A DNA stretch of 64,000 nucleotides from Vibrio tarriae (GCF_002216685.1 NZ_CP022353.1:62001-126000); one strand, 5' to 3'. Shown: positions 28,733 through 38,617, counted from the stretch's first letter. The notes: generated from the letters alone by a model not told the origin. A program made the numbers and translations.

Positions 28733-29413
28733 TTGAAATCCATAAAATTAATTGCTTTTGATTTGGATGGTACGCTGCTCGACAGCGTGCCGGATTTAGC
28801 GGTAGCGGCGGATCAAGCCTCGCGTGCGGTGGGTTACCCAGCCGTGAGCGAAGCGCAGGTGCGTGATTATGTCGGTAATGGTGCGGATGTGTTAATTGCG
28901 CGCGCACTCAGTCAGAGCTTAACGATCAATCCTGAATTAAGCCCAGAGCTACGTGCTCAAGCTCGTCACCTGTTTGATGAGTTTTATGAACAAACGGGGC
29001 ACAAGCTGAGCCACCTGTATCCTAATGTTAAAACCACGCTTTTAGAGCTGCACCAAGCGGGCTTTATTCTGGCGCTCGTAACCAATAAGCCTTCTAAATT
29101 TGTGCCAGATGTTCTAGAGCAACACGGCATCGCGCACTTTTTTAGTGATGTGATTGGCGGCGATACCTTCCCGAATAAAAAGCCGGATCCGATGGCGCTG
29201 AATTGGTTATTAGAGAAGCATCAGTTAAGCGCTGAGCAAATGTTGATGGTCGGGGATTCGAAAAACGACATTCTGGCGGCGAAAAATGCCGGATGTTATT
29301 CCTTCGGTTTAACCTACGGTTATAACCATGGCGAACCGATTGCCAATGCGGAGCCAAACTTCGTCTCCGATGACATTGGCACGCTGCTTGAAGTGGTGCT
29401 CGTTTCGGCGTAA
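28733..29413 (+). CDS. gph: Phosphoglycolate phosphatase
   Basis: HAD-superfamily hydrolase that removes phosphate from 2-phosphoglycolate, a DNA-repair and oxygen by-product. The 226-residue protein has motif I FDLDGTLLDS (residues about 9-18), motif II VTNKPSK and motif III/IV VGDSKNDILAAKNAG. The start appears to be TTG at 28733, six bases after an AGGAT site; no in-frame ATG or GTG exists at the N-terminus before the DxD motif. An intrinsic terminator downstream separates it from trpS. Confidence 0.95.
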   Translation: MKSIKLIAFDLDGTLLDSVPDLAVAADQASRAVGYPAVSEAQVRDYVGNGADVLIARALSQSLTINPELSPELRAQARHLFDEFYEQTGHKLSHLYPNVKTTLLELHQAGFILALVTNKPSKFVPDVLEQHGIAHFFSDVIGGDTFPNKKPDPMALNWLLEKHQLSAEQMLMVGDSKNDILAAKNAGCYSFGLTYGYNHGEPIANAEPNFVSDDIGTLLEVVLVSA

Positions 29414-29462
29414 AAGTTGCCGTTCGCACTAGTAAAATACTCGTTAATGAGTACACTGCTTG

Positions 29463-29490
29463 AACCGCGCCGATTCCGTGCGCGGTTTTT
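29463..29490 (+). terminator. Intrinsic terminator between gph and trpS
   Basis: AACCGCGC / GCGCGGTT stem followed by TTTTT, 50 bases past gph and 51 before trpS. It may make trpS partly independent of the dam operon or act as an attenuator. Confidence 0.8.
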
Positions 29491-29540
29491 GTCCCTTTGT
29501 TTTGTGTAATTTCAATTTCAGTCACAAGGAAATCAAACCC

Positions 29541-30557
29541 ATGAGCAAACCCATTGTATTGAGTGGTGTTCAACCGTCAGGTGAACTAAGTATCGGTAAC
29601 TACTTGGGTGCTCTACGTCAATGGCAACAGATGCAAGATGATTATGACTGCCAGTACTGTGTTGTGGATTTGCATGCAATTACGGTTCGCCAAGATCCGC
29701 AAGCACTGCATGAAGCGACATTGGATGCTTTGGCTATTTGTCTCGCCGTTGGCGTTGATCCGAAAAAGAGCACGCTATTTGTTCAGTCACACGTACCTGA
29801 GCATGCTCAACTCGGTTGGGTTTTGAACTGCTACACCCAGATGGGTGAGCTGAGCCGCATGACTCAGTTTAAAGACAAATCGGCACGTTACGCCAACGAT
29901 GTGAATACCGGTCTGTTTGGTTATCCGGTGCTGATGGCCGCGGATATTCTGCTGTACGGTGCGCACCAAGTGCCGGTAGGCAGTGACCAGAAACAACATC
30001 TGGAACTGGCGCGCGATATCGCAACCCGTTTCAACAATATCTACAGCCCAGAGCAGCCAATTTTCACCATTCCTGAACCTTACATTCCTTCCGTCAATGC
30101 GCGGGTAATGAGTCTGCAAGATGCGACTAAGAAAATGTCCAAATCAGACGATAACCGCAAAAACGTGATCACCTTGTTGGAAGATCCGAAATCGATCATC
30201 AAGAAGATCAATAAAGCGCAGACTGACGCTGAAACTCCACCGCGTATCGCTTACGATGTTGAAAACAAAGCCGGCATTGCTAACCTGATGGGACTTTACT
30301 CGGCCGCAACGGGCAAAACCTTTGCTGAGATTGAAGCTCAGTACGCTGGTGTGGAAATGTACGGCCCATTTAAGAAAGATGTGGGTGAGGCTGTGGTGGC
30401 GATGCTTGAACCCGTGCAAGCAGAATACCAACGCATCCGTAACGATCGCGAATACCTGAATAGTGTAATGCGTGATGGCGCAGAAAAAGCCTCGGCAAAA
30501 GCGCTGCAAACTCTGAAAAAAGTGTACGCCGCCGTTGGTTTTGTGGCTCGTCCTTAA
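29541..30557 (+). CDS. trpS: Tryptophanyl-tRNA synthetase
   Basis: Class I synthetase that charges tRNA(Trp). The 338-residue protein has the HIGH-equivalent [12 protein letters not shown] (residues about 10-21), [16 protein letters not shown] and the KMSKS loop [11 protein letters not shown] (residues about 194-204). The ATG at 29541, 10 bases after AAGGA, gives [14 protein letters not shown]. The longer in-frame reading through the upstream terminator hairpin is rejected. Last gene of the conserved aroK-trpS string. Confidence 0.97.
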   Translation: MSKPIVLSGVQPSGELSIGNYLGALRQWQQMQDDYDCQYCVVDLHAITVRQDPQALHEATLDALAICLAVGVDPKKSTLFVQSHVPEHAQLGWVLNCYTQMGELSRMTQFKDKSARYANDVNTGLFGYPVLMAADILLYGAHQVPVGSDQKQHLELARDIATRFNNIYSPEQPIFTIPEPYIPSVNARVMSLQDATKKMSKSDDNRKNVITLLEDPKSIIKKINKAQTDAETPPRIAYDVENKAGIANLMGLYSAATGKTFAEIEAQYAGVEMYGPFKKDVGEAVVAMLEPVQAEYQRIRNDREYLNSVMRDGAEKASAKALQTLKKVYAAVGFVARP

Positions 30558-30586
30558 ACTGAGTGATCAGCCAAGTTATCAGAGAA

Positions 30587-30619
30587 ACATAAAGCCAGAT
30601 TTCTTGGCTTTATGTTTTT
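30587..30619 (+). terminator. Terminator after trpS
   Basis: ACATAAAGCCA / TGGCTTTATGT stem followed by a T-run, 30 bases past trpS. Confidence 0.88.
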
Positions 30620-30705
30620 AAAAACAATTAGTTAAACTTATTTCTCTCCACTTGTAGCCAACAAGCTACACTGTAAAAACACAGTCAGAACGATAAGTAT
30701 CGCGT

Positions 30706-31470
30706 ATGAGACAATTTCTATTGTTGGGGCTTACTTTCATCGCTAGCGGCGCTTTCGCTAATCCATTGCGTATCTGTGTTGGAGATGTCAATGTCTGGGC
30801 CCCATTCACTTATTGGCAAGGAACCTCTGAGCAAGAGCAAACTGACTCCTTGACGGGGTTTGCCACCACGTTGGTGTTGGAAGCGTTACAAGATCAGCAT
30901 ATTGATTATCAAATAAACTTTATGCCGTGGGCGCGTATTCAGCATGAGCTGGCTCACGATAATGGCCGCTGTGATCTGACTTGGGATGCAAGCCATCGAG
31001 CGGAACGAGAAGCTTACAGCTATTTTTCTGTGCCGCTTTACACCATACAACTTGGGTATTTCACCTTGCCCGAACAAAAAAAGGATTTGCAGTCGCCTAA
31101 GGACAGTGGAGTTTTGTGTGGAGTCAACGGGTTTAACTATGAAGGTTTTGCCTTATCAAGAGAACCTTCGTTGTACTTAAATTCGGTTCAACAAGCACTG
31201 AATATGCTGCAAAAAGAGCGCTGTGATTGGTTTGTCAGCGAAATTGAGCCGATTTATGGCGGTATTCAGCTTGGGGTTTATGTGCTGCAGCGCCAAATTA
31301 TCCACCATTCGCTGGGTAAAAATAAGCAGTACCATGTACAGGTTCGGCGAAGCTTGCCGAATGCTTTACCTTTGATTAACGGCTTGAACCAATACTTTCT
31401 CAATGCCCAAAAAACCGGACATGCACAAACCGTGTTTGACCGTTACCTCTCTTTACCTCTCGCTCACTAA
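30706..31470 (+). CDS. Periplasmic solute-binding protein (family 3-like)
   Basis: 254-residue exported protein with a signal peptide cleaved near AFA-NPL (residues about 16-19). The fold resembles bacterial extracellular solute-binding proteins of family 3 (amino-acid type). Visible parts are an early RICVGDVNVWAPFTYWQG strand, LTGFATTLVLEALQ, a MPWARIQHEL segment common in such proteins, then CDLTWDAS and a hinge. There are no permease or ATPase genes next to it, so it is an orphan binding protein or a sensor-like periplasmic protein; the ligand is unknown. It has its own promoter region after the trpS terminator. The next 288 bases contain no gene I can support. Confidence 0.75.
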   Translation: MRQFLLLGLTFIASGAFANPLRICVGDVNVWAPFTYWQGTSEQEQTDSLTGFATTLVLEALQDQHIDYQINFMPWARIQHELAHDNGRCDLTWDASHRAEREAYSYFSVPLYTIQLGYFTLPEQKKDLQSPKDSGVLCGVNGFNYEGFALSREPSLYLNSVQQALNMLQKERCDWFVSEIEPIYGGIQLGVYVLQRQIIHHSLGKNKQYHVQVRRSLPNALPLINGLNQYFLNAQKTGHAQTVFDRYLSLPLAH

Positions 31471-31758
31471 TGTCATTTTTTCTCTATGAGAGTTGCCTCT
31501 CCTCGTGAAGTGAAATGTTAATCCTATTGAAATCGGATGGTTGCAAAGCCCATTTACTCTGCTTGTTGAAACTTTGCGATGCATTCAAGTATTTGCTCTA
31601 TTGATGAGATGAATATCTCGATATCAATGCTGAATGTTTCCGTGTTGCATGAAAAACAGCAACACTCATCGCGCAAAGTGGTTTTGCTTTAATACAAACA
31701 GTGACTCAACACACCCTGTTTGCCAATCGACAATCAAGCAGGGAGGATAAGGTGCATC

Positions 31759-34368
31759 ATGGATATGAGATCAACCCCGAATTTAACTCGTTCGACTTTA
31801 GCTCTGGCTATCAGCTTTGGCTTAGTTGCGCCAACGTATGCCGACGTATTGATTTCTCAATATGTTGAAGGCAGCAGCTTCAATAAAGCGATTGAAATTG
31901 CTAACACGTCCGATCAAGCAGTGAGCTTGAATGGCTTCCAACTGGCGATGTCGACCAACGGCAGCGGCACTTGGGATAAAACCTTACCGTTAGATGGGCA
32001 AGTGATTGCAGCGCACGATGTGTTGGTACTTGCCCACGGCAGCGCCAGCAGTGCGATACTGGCGACAGCCGACCTAACCAACAACACAGTGGTTAACTTT
32101 AATGGCAATGATCCGATTGCGCTGCTCAATAGCGATGGTTCGGTGCATGACGTGGTCGGCAATATGGGCGGCGCAAATTTTGCGAAAGACAACACGCTCG
32201 CCAGAACAAAACTCACCCCAAGCGCTACTTACCAAGCTTCCGATTGGGCGACCCAAGGCAAAGACAATATTGATGGGCTTGGCGCACTGGATGCCACCAC
32301 GCCACCGAGTGCCTTTAATTGTACGCTAGATGGGGCAGAGCCAAGCTTTACCACCATCCAACAAATTCAGGGTGAAGGCAGTACTTCTCCCTTTATCCAA
32401 GGTTATCCCTACATCACCAATGAGGATTTCTTTGTTAAAGGTGTGGTGAGTGCAGTAACGACCGGACTGACTAAAGGCTTCTATCTGCAAGCGCTGGAAG
32501 ATGACTACAACCCGAACACCTCAGAAGGCCTGTTTGTGTTTACCAACCAAAGCAGTTCGGACTTAGCGCTGGGCGATGTGGTGTGCGTGAAGGGCAAAGT
32601 GCAGGAGTATTACAACCTGACGCAGCTCAAAGCGGAAAACAATCAGTGGGTGAAACAAGGCCAGCAAGCTGCGCCACAAGCGCAAGCCATCGAGATCTTG
32701 CCTTCGGATGAACACTTTGCCCAGACGCTAGAGCGCTACGAAGGCATGTTGGTGAAAACCACGCCTGAATTGGATATGCGTGTGACTCGCACCTTTGGTT
32801 ATGACTATGATTCGCGTCGTAACAACATGGTGTTGGCGCAAGGTCGCATCAATATGCAGCCAAACCAGCAGCATCCCGCCGGTTCAGAGCAAGCTTCGCA
32901 ACAGAAGCTGGATAACGCACAGCGCCGCTTGTTTGTGGAATCGGATGCCAAAGCACCTGATGGGCAAATTCCGTATTACCCAGCATTTGGTCGCTCCGAT
33001 GTCGATCAAGACGGTTCAACCGAAGACTATATTCGAATTGATGATACGGTTTCGGGCCTCGAAGGGGTTGTGAGCTACAGCTATAACGAATATCGCCTGA
33101 TTGCGACCAATACCCTTTCGGCGGAAAACTTGGTGCATAACGCGCCGCGTCAAGCTAAGCCAGATATGGATGAGGGTGATTTGCGCATAGCAACTTTCAA
33201 CGTACTCAACTACTTCAACTCGCCGTTTGGTGGTGACGCTAACCAACATGGTGATAACCGTGGTGCCAACAATCTGGCTGAATTTGAAGTGCAGCAAGCC
33301 AAGATTGTGAATGCGATTGTGCGCTTGGATGCCGATATCGTGGGTTTGATGGAAATTGAGAACAACGGTTTTGGTGAAGGTTCAGCGATTGCCCAATTGG
33401 TTAATCAGATCAATAGCCAAATCGCGGATAAGAAAAAACACTACCGCTTTGTGGCGATTGATTCGAATGGCGATGGCAAAACCGATGCTGCAGACTCACT
33501 CGGTACTGATGTGATCACCACCGGTGTCATCTACCGCGATAAAGTGGTGAAGTTAGCGAAAAACCGCGTCATCCCAATGCCAAGCCAGCAAGCACCAGAG
33601 GTAGTGGATGCCAATGGTAAAGTGATTGAAGATGGCAAGAACTACCAGCGTGATACGCTTGCCCCAACCTTTAAAGTGAAAGGCGGTAACGAGAAAATCA
33701 CCGTCGCGGTGAATCACCTCAAATCGAAAGGATCTGCGTGTTGGGAAGATGCCGCGCCCGTTGAGCAAGGCGGACAGGCAGGCAAAGATCTCGATTACCA
33801 AGGCGCATGTGAAAACTTCCGTGTCGCCGCCGCGGTAGCGTTGGGTGATGCGCTAGCGAAAATCGATGGGCATAAAGTGATTCTCGGTGATATGAACTCG
33901 TACGGCATGGAAGACCCTATGTTGGTTCTGACCGACTACACGCCAGAGAAATACGGCAAAACCATTCGCGCAGCACGCAATACTTACATTGCCGGTGTAG
34001 AGCAGTTTGGAGATGCAGGCGCAGAGATCAAACACAGCTACGGTTATCTCAACGCGGTTGCCATCAAACATCCAGATAGTTGGAGCTACTCATTTAATGA
34101 TGAAGTCGGCGCGCTGGATCATCTGTTAGTTAGCCCAAGCCTCAAACACAAAGTCGTGGATGCGACCGATTGGCACATCAATGGCGCAGAATCGACGCTG
34201 TTTGACTACAACGATGAGTTCAAAGGCAACCTGCCGAAATACAAGGATCAGTTCCGCGCGTCGGATCATGATCCTGCGGTATTGGAACTTAACATCTACG
34301 GTGGTTCATTCGGTTTAGGCGCACTGCTTGGTCTATTGGGGCTTGGAATGTGGCGTCGCCGTCGCTAG
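31759..34368 (+). CDS. xds: Extracellular nuclease Xds (ExeM/NucH type)
   Basis: 869-residue secreted DNase. It has a signal peptide (residues about 1-27, ending TYA-DV) and a lamin-tail-like domain (about 28-165). A central OB-like region follows, then an endonuclease/exonuclease/phosphatase domain (about 475-845). That domain has RIATFNVLNYF, VGLMEIENNG (metal Glu), VNHLKSKGS, LGDMNSYG and SDHDPAVLEL. The C-terminus is a GlyGly-CTERM signal: a GG pair, a hydrophobic helix, and RRRR, which marks type II secretion substrates processed by rhombosortase. In V. cholerae, Xds degrades extracellular DNA in biofilms and in neutrophil traps (established). The ATG at 31759 follows AGGATAAGG. Confidence 0.93.
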   Translation: MDMRSTPNLTRSTLALAISFGLVAPTYADVLISQYVEGSSFNKAIEIANTSDQAVSLNGFQLAMSTNGSGTWDKTLPLDGQVIAAHDVLVLAHGSASSAILATADLTNNTVVNFNGNDPIALLNSDGSVHDVVGNMGGANFAKDNTLARTKLTPSATYQASDWATQGKDNIDGLGALDATTPPSAFNCTLDGAEPSFTTIQQIQGEGSTSPFIQGYPYITNEDFFVKGVVSAVTTGLTKGFYLQALEDDYNPNTSEGLFVFTNQSSSDLALGDVVCVKGKVQEYYNLTQLKAENNQWVKQGQQAAPQAQAIEILPSDEHFAQTLERYEGMLVKTTPELDMRVTRTFGYDYDSRRNNMVLAQGRINMQPNQQHPAGSEQASQQKLDNAQRRLFVESDAKAPDGQIPYYPAFGRSDVDQDGSTEDYIRIDDTVSGLEGVVSYSYNEYRLIATNTLSAENLVHNAPRQAKPDMDEGDLRIATFNVLNYFNSPFGGDANQHGDNRGANNLAEFEVQQAKIVNAIVRLDADIVGLMEIENNGFGEGSAIAQLVNQINSQIADKKKHYRFVAIDSNGDGKTDAADSLGTDVITTGVIYRDKVVKLAKNRVIPMPSQQAPEVVDANGKVIEDGKNYQRDTLAPTFKVKGGNEKITVAVNHLKSKGSACWEDAAPVEQGGQAGKDLDYQGACENFRVAAAVALGDALAKIDGHKVILGDMNSYGMEDPMLVLTDYTPEKYGKTIRAARNTYIAGVEQFGDAGAEIKHSYGYLNAVAIKHPDSWSYSFNDEVGALDHLLVSPSLKHKVVDATDWHINGAESTLFDYNDEFKGNLPKYKDQFRASDHDPAVLELNIYGGSFGLGALLGLLGLGMWRRRR

Positions 34369-34389
34369 AAAGTGGCATTTTTGATAAAC

Positions 34390-34419
34390 CAAAGGCTAGC
34401 GTAGTACGCTAGCCTTTTT
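34390..34419. terminator. Bidirectional terminator between xds and rimO
   Basis: AAAGGCTAGCG / CGCTAGCCTTT with a five-base loop and A and T tracts on either side, between convergent genes. Confidence 0.92.
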
Positions 34420-34444
34420 AGTTTCTTACGTTGATGGCGTGAAC

Positions 34445-35858
34445 TTACTGCGCGTCGTGCAGTACGCTGCCCCATAGGTCGTATTCATCGGCGTGTTCGA
34501 TGACAACGTTAACCAGCTCACCCGGTTTCAGGTTGGTTTCACCGTTGAGGTAAACTAAACCATCGATCTCCGGTGCATCCGCGTAGGTACGGCCGATCGC
34601 GCCTTCTTCGTCGACTTCATCAATCAGCACTTGCATGGTGCTGCCGATGCGTTTTTGCAGTTTGGCGGCACTGATCTCTTGCTGCACTAACATAAAGCGT
34701 TCGAAACGGTCTTGTTTCACGTCTTCTGGGATCTGATCTTCAATCTCGTTTGCAGCTGCGCCTTCAACAGGCGAGTACTTAAAGCAGCCAACGCGATCGA
34801 GTTGTGCTTCTTTCAGCCAATCGAGCAGGATTTGGAAATCTTCTTCAGTTTCGCCCGGGAAGCCCACAATAAAGGTGGAGCGGATCACGAGCTCTGGGCA
34901 GATCTCACGCCATTTTTTGATGCGCTCTAAAGTGCGCTCCGCTTGTCCCGGACGCTTCATCATTTTCAGAACACGTGGGCTGGCGTGTTGGAATGGAATA
35001 TCCAAGTAAGGCAACACTTTTCCTTCCGCCATCAATGGGATGATTTCATCCACATGTGGGTAAGGGTAAACGTAGTGCAGACGAACCCAAATACCCATTT
35101 TGCCAAGCTCTTCACTGAGCGCTTTGATGTTATGGCGCACCGGTGAACCGTTGGCAAAACCTAAGCTGTGTTTGGTGTCCACACCGTAAGCGCTGGTGTC
35201 TTGGCTGATTACGAGCAGCTCTTTCACGCCAGCGTTTTTCAGGCGTTCCGCTTCACCAATAATTTCACCCACAGGGCGGCTGACTAAGTCACCACGCATT
35301 GAAGGGATGATGCAGAAAGTACAGCGATGGTTGCAGCCTTCAGAAATTTTCAGGTAGGCGTAATGCTTGGGTGTCAGTTTTACCCCGTGATCCGGCACTA
35401 GGCTGGTAAACGGGTTGTGCGCTGGTTTGGGCGCGTATTGGTGTACATGCTCCAACACGTTTTGATAAGCGTGTGGGCCTGTAATACCGAGTACGTTCGG
35501 GTGTACTTGACGAATTTCATCCTCACGCGCGCCTAGGCAGCCGGTCACAATGACTTTGCCATTTTCTTTCAACGCTTCACCAATGGTATCCAGAGATTCT
35601 TGTACCGCACTGTCGATAAAACCACAGGTGTTGACGATCACCACATCAGAATCGTGGTAGCTGTTGACGATCTCATAACCTTCGGTGCGCAGTTGGGTCA
35701 GAATGCGTTCTGAGTCCACTAAGTTTTTTGGGCAACCTAAGGAAACAAAACCAATTTTATTGCCAGTCGTTTGGCTGCCTTGGCTTTGCTCTGCGATGGT
35801 TTTTTTTCGCCGTTTCCAGAGTCGTGGTTTGATTTGGCGTAAAAGTCTGAACTGTCAT
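34445..35858 (-). CDS. rimO: Ribosomal protein S12 methylthiotransferase RimO, frame broken near the start
   Basis: Radical-SAM enzyme that methylthiolates Asp88 (E. coli numbering) of ribosomal protein S12. The main frame has the radical-SAM CxxxCxxC motif in [17 protein letters not shown] and a C-terminal TRAM domain. Upstream of the first in-frame start (GTG at 35719) the same frame still encodes [13 protein letters not shown], with a first-cluster Cys that family members need, but there is no start codon before a stop. The natural ATG (35858, [10 protein letters not shown]) lies in another frame. The frames meet at eight consecutive T on the plus strand (35800-35807). With seven, one 470-residue protein would be read. 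So this copy has a +1 frameshift, a sequencing error, or a slippage-dependent gene. Confidence 0.85.
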
Positions 35859-36017
35859 TGCTCTGTGTGCTACCTAATTATGTTTATTCGCCCGCTGATT
35901 CGATGTTGCAAACGTAGGCAACAGAGAACGTGAGCGGGGTCTAAAAAGTCGGCGAATTATAACTGACGAGAAAAAATTGAATAGAGGCGAAGTGGAAAAA
36001 ATGAACAAAAAACGGAC

Positions 36018-36045
36018 AAAAAAGGAGGCGGTGAAATGCCGCCTC
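36018..36045 (-). terminator. Terminator after the sqr-like gene
   Basis: Minus strand: GAGGCGG, seven-base loop, CCGCCTC, then a T-run (the A tract on the plus strand at 36018-36023). Confidence 0.85.
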
Positions 36046-36065
36046 AAGTTGAGGACAACGCATTG

Positions 36066-37337
36066 CTATTTTGTTCGATGAATTCCTACCGCACCCATGA
36101 TGTATTTTTCATAAATTGGCTCGCTAGTCCCGTGTTTGACCTTATAAATGAAGTATTTTTCAAAGGCGATTTTCGCGATGTGTACCCATTGCCCCATCGA
36201 GGTCCAGTTAGTATTACGTGGAGGGTTTTGTGGTAGCGCCACAAACGCAGCACCTTTATCGCCCATATCGGCAAGACACACCGCATTCAGGGTTGGGCGG
36301 GTGGCCATCGGTTCGCCTCTTTCCAAGCTGAGAATATTCTCCACAATACTGGTGGTCATGGATTCAATCATAAAGCCGGTTTTGGGCGCGCCGACAGGGA
36401 CTGGCGTTTCTTCTAACGGAGGAATGGCAACGCAAACTCCTGCGGCAAAAATATCGCGGTAGGTAGGGTTACATTGGAACTCATCAGTGAAGACAAAACC
36501 TTTCGGGTTACACAGTTTCGGCACCGCCGCAATCGCGGGTGAGCCTTTGAAAGGCGGCAAGAACATCGCCATTTTGAAGGGCAGATGATGTTCAAAATCC
36601 ACTTCGCCTTTGCGGTTTAGCTCCTCAAAATGCGCGATATCGGGATCGAAGCTGGTGGTTCGAGCGTTGCAAATCCATTTGATACCACGGTCACGGAACT
36701 CATGTTCCATCAGTGCTTTCGAGTCACCGACGCCACCCAACCCCATATGGCCGACATACGGTTCACTCGTGACAAAGGTGATCGGAACTTTGTCGCGGAT
36801 TTTCAGTTTACGCAGTTGACTCTCTAAGGTGAGAATATATTCGTACGCAGGACCAAAGCAGCTCGCGCCTTGCATTGCCCCAACCAATACCGGACCGGGG
36901 TTTTCGATTAACGCTTGATAAGCTTCATAGGCTTTTACGGCATGATCCACCGTGCAGATTGATTGGGTATATCCCGTTTCTGGTCCTGCTCCCGGAACGG
37001 TTTCAAAGGCCAGTTTAGGGCCTGTGCAGATGACTAGGTAATCATAACTATAGTGGGTACCATCACCAGCGAGTAGGGTCTTTTCATCGGGTAAGATTTG
37101 CGTGACCCCTGATGGGTTAAAAGGGATTTTGAATTTTTTAGCGTAAGGCGTGAGATCCAAAACGACTTGTTCTTTGGTTCTTTCTCCCAAGGCAACCCAA
37201 GGGTTGGAAGGAATAAAGTGAAACTCGTTGTGTTCATTGATCAATATGACTTCATGATCTTTCGGGAGTTTTTGTCGTAACTCGTAAACGACTGACATCC
37301 CCCCTAAGCCTGCACCGATCACAATGGTTCTTTTCAT
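36066..37337 (-). CDS. Sulfide:quinone oxidoreductase-like flavoprotein
   Basis: 423-residue FAD-dependent pyridine nucleotide-disulfide family protein. It has an N-terminal dinucleotide motif VIGAGLGGMSVVYELR (residues about 5-20), a NPWVALGERT segment, and Cys in QGASCFGPAYEY (about residue 160). PVGAPKTGFMIESM lies near the FAD site and a second Cys in NAVCLADMGD (about 358). These two Cys residues and the QGASC...PAYE motif are typical of sulfide:quinone oxidoreductases, membrane-associated enzymes that oxidise sulfide and reduce ubiquinone. The C-terminal region is hydrophobic-aromatic, as expected for peripheral membrane attachment. It stands alone behind an unusual palindrome-rich promoter. 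The exact SQR subtype and substrate are inference. Confidence 0.78.
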   Translation of the reverse strand: MKRTIVIGAGLGGMSVVYELRQKLPKDHEVILINEHNEFHFIPSNPWVALGERTKEQVVLDLTPYAKKFKIPFNPSGVTQILPDEKTLLAGDGTHYSYDYLVICTGPKLAFETVPGAGPETGYTQSICTVDHAVKAYEAYQALIENPGPVLVGAMQGASCFGPAYEYILTLESQLRKLKIRDKVPITFVTSEPYVGHMGLGGVGDSKALMEHEFRDRGIKWICNARTTSFDPDIAHFEELNRKGEVDFEHHLPFKMAMFLPPFKGSPAIAAVPKLCNPKGFVFTDEFQCNPTYRDIFAAGVCVAIPPLEETPVPVGAPKTGFMIESMTTSIVENILSLERGEPMATRPTLNAVCLADMGDKGAAFVALPQNPPRNTNWTSMGQWVHIAKIAFEKYFIYKVKHGTSEPIYEKYIMGAVGIHRTK

Positions 37338-37371
37338 GGTTGCCCCCTAATGGATTTAAGATTTATCTATA

Positions 37372-37408
37372 TTAGTTAAGACTAAATTAATGCTAGTCGA
37401 TATTAGTC
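37372..37408 (-). promoter_or_regulatory. Repeated half-site operator before the sqr-like gene
   Basis: Four copies of a TTAGTC-like half-site lie within 37 bases, 35-71 bases upstream of the start. TTAGT-TAAG-ACTAA (37372-37385) is a perfect palindrome. The same GACTA pairs with TAGTC at 37394-37398, and a further TTAGTC is at 37403-37408. This looks like the operator of a dimeric repressor. Which regulator is unknown; ArsR-type sulfide sensors are one possibility. Confidence 0.5.
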
Positions 37409-37638
37409 AGGTCGCCATAAAGAAAATGCAGATCAGTGAGTTCCGTCATTTCGACAGCATCAAGTGACTTAAAGTGTAGGTGGCTATTTGGGGTTTTATG
37501 TGTGATTGATTTCATAATTTTCTTTAGTAATCAATGAAATTTCTGCAGGGCTGTTGGGGGGGATGAGGAGGTTTCGATTGAAAGTGTGGGTGAGATTCGT
37601 AGAATGCCATTGATTTCTCGTCACCAAGAAGGATGCTT

Positions 37639-38220
37639 ATGCTACTGATGATCGATAACTACGATTCGTTTACTTACAATCTGTACCAATACTTTTGCGA
37701 GTTAGGGGCGCAGGTCAAAGTGGTACGTAATGATGAGATCGATCTGGATGGGATCCGTGCTCTGGCTCCGACACATTTGGTGATTTCTCCGGGACCATGC
37801 ACGCCTAATGAAGCAGGGATCTCACTCGCGGCGATTGAAGCGTTTGCAGGAAAGTTGCCCATCCTTGGCGTTTGTTTAGGGCATCAAGCCATTGCGCAAG
37901 CGTTTGGTGGGCAAGTGGTACGCGCTCGTCAGGTCATGCATGGCAAAACCTCACCCATTCGTCATACAGGGCAAGGCTTATTTAGCGGATTGAATAACCC
38001 GCTAACGGTGACGCGTTACCATTCCTTGGTTGTGAAAAATGACACTCTGCCCGAGTGCTTTGAGTTAACCGCATGGACTGAGCTCAGTGATGGCCGCATT
38101 GATGAAATCATGGGTTTTCAACATAAAACCCTAGCCCTTGAAGCGGTGCAGTTTCACCCTGAGTCGATAAAGACAGAACAAGGCCACCAATTGTTGGCCA
38201 ATTTTTTAAACCGCTCTTAA
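37639..38220 (+). CDS. pabA: Aminodeoxychorismate/anthranilate synthase glutamine amidotransferase subunit
   Basis: Class I glutamine amidotransferase that supplies ammonia to PabB for 4-amino-4-deoxychorismate in folate synthesis; related proteins serve TrpE. The 193-residue protein has [16 protein letters not shown] (residues about 4-19), the oxyanion loop [11 protein letters not shown], the nucleophile elbow [15 protein letters not shown] (Cys about residue 79) and the catalytic His/Glu in QFHPESI. The start is the ATG at 37639, which gives [11 protein letters not shown] (compare E. coli MILLIDNYDSF) and a good AAGGA spacing. The order pabA-argD/astC is shared with enterics. Confidence 0.93.
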   Translation: MLLMIDNYDSFTYNLYQYFCELGAQVKVVRNDEIDLDGIRALAPTHLVISPGPCTPNEAGISLAAIEAFAGKLPILGVCLGHQAIAQAFGGQVVRARQVMHGKTSPIRHTGQGLFSGLNNPLTVTRYHSLVVKNDTLPECFELTAWTELSDGRIDEIMGFQHKTLALEAVQFHPESIKTEQGHQLLANFLNRS

Positions 38221-38617
38221 TGCTCTGGGCGATGTGTGAACGGTGCCGATCGTACTGACAGCGATCACTTTTTTCGCTTTCTATCAAATATTTATCTGCA
38301 AGTTGTCACTTTTTAAGCTTATTCATAGAGGATTGTGCTGCCCGCGCCATGCCTTGATTTTGCTGCCTCTTTGCTTCATTTCCTATCGCTCCATAAAAAT
38401 CACTTCATAAATAACCTTTTTTATTGCATAAATAGTCGTTCGTGGTGTGGGGTTTATCTCACTTGTCTGTGCATACGAGATCTTTCACCATTGAAACGGT
38501 TAAATAAATGTAAATACAATGCTGCAAATGCTTTAAGGAAATACATAATCTAACACAGAGCCATTTTGTGGAAGAATCGCTTATCTCTGAGCATGCGGTA
38601 TCGAGAGGGAATGGGTA
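38221..38617 (+). promoter_or_regulatory. 397-base gap upstream of astC with a sigma70-like promoter
   Basis: No gene is supported here. Near the left end a short GATCG/CGATC stem followed by ACTTTTTT (about 38249-38275) may terminate pabA. The rest is AT-rich. The best promoter is TTGAAA (38491-38496), 18 bases, then TACAAT (38515-38520), about 90 bases before astC. I saw no convincing sigma54 -24/-12 pair, which drives ast in E. coli. Weak ARG-box-like fragments near 38400-38435 are not convincing. Confidence 0.4.

Noticed and set aside
35796..35810. A-AAA-AAC heptamer in rimO as a programmed -1 frameshift site
   Set aside because: A -1 shift leads to the wrong frame; joining the two rimO frames needs +1 (or -2), so classical slippage at this heptamer does not rescue the gene.
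38335..38553. 72-codon open frame in the pabA-astC gap
   Set aside because: AT-rich, no ribosome site, composition of non-coding DNA; it overlaps the best astC promoter.
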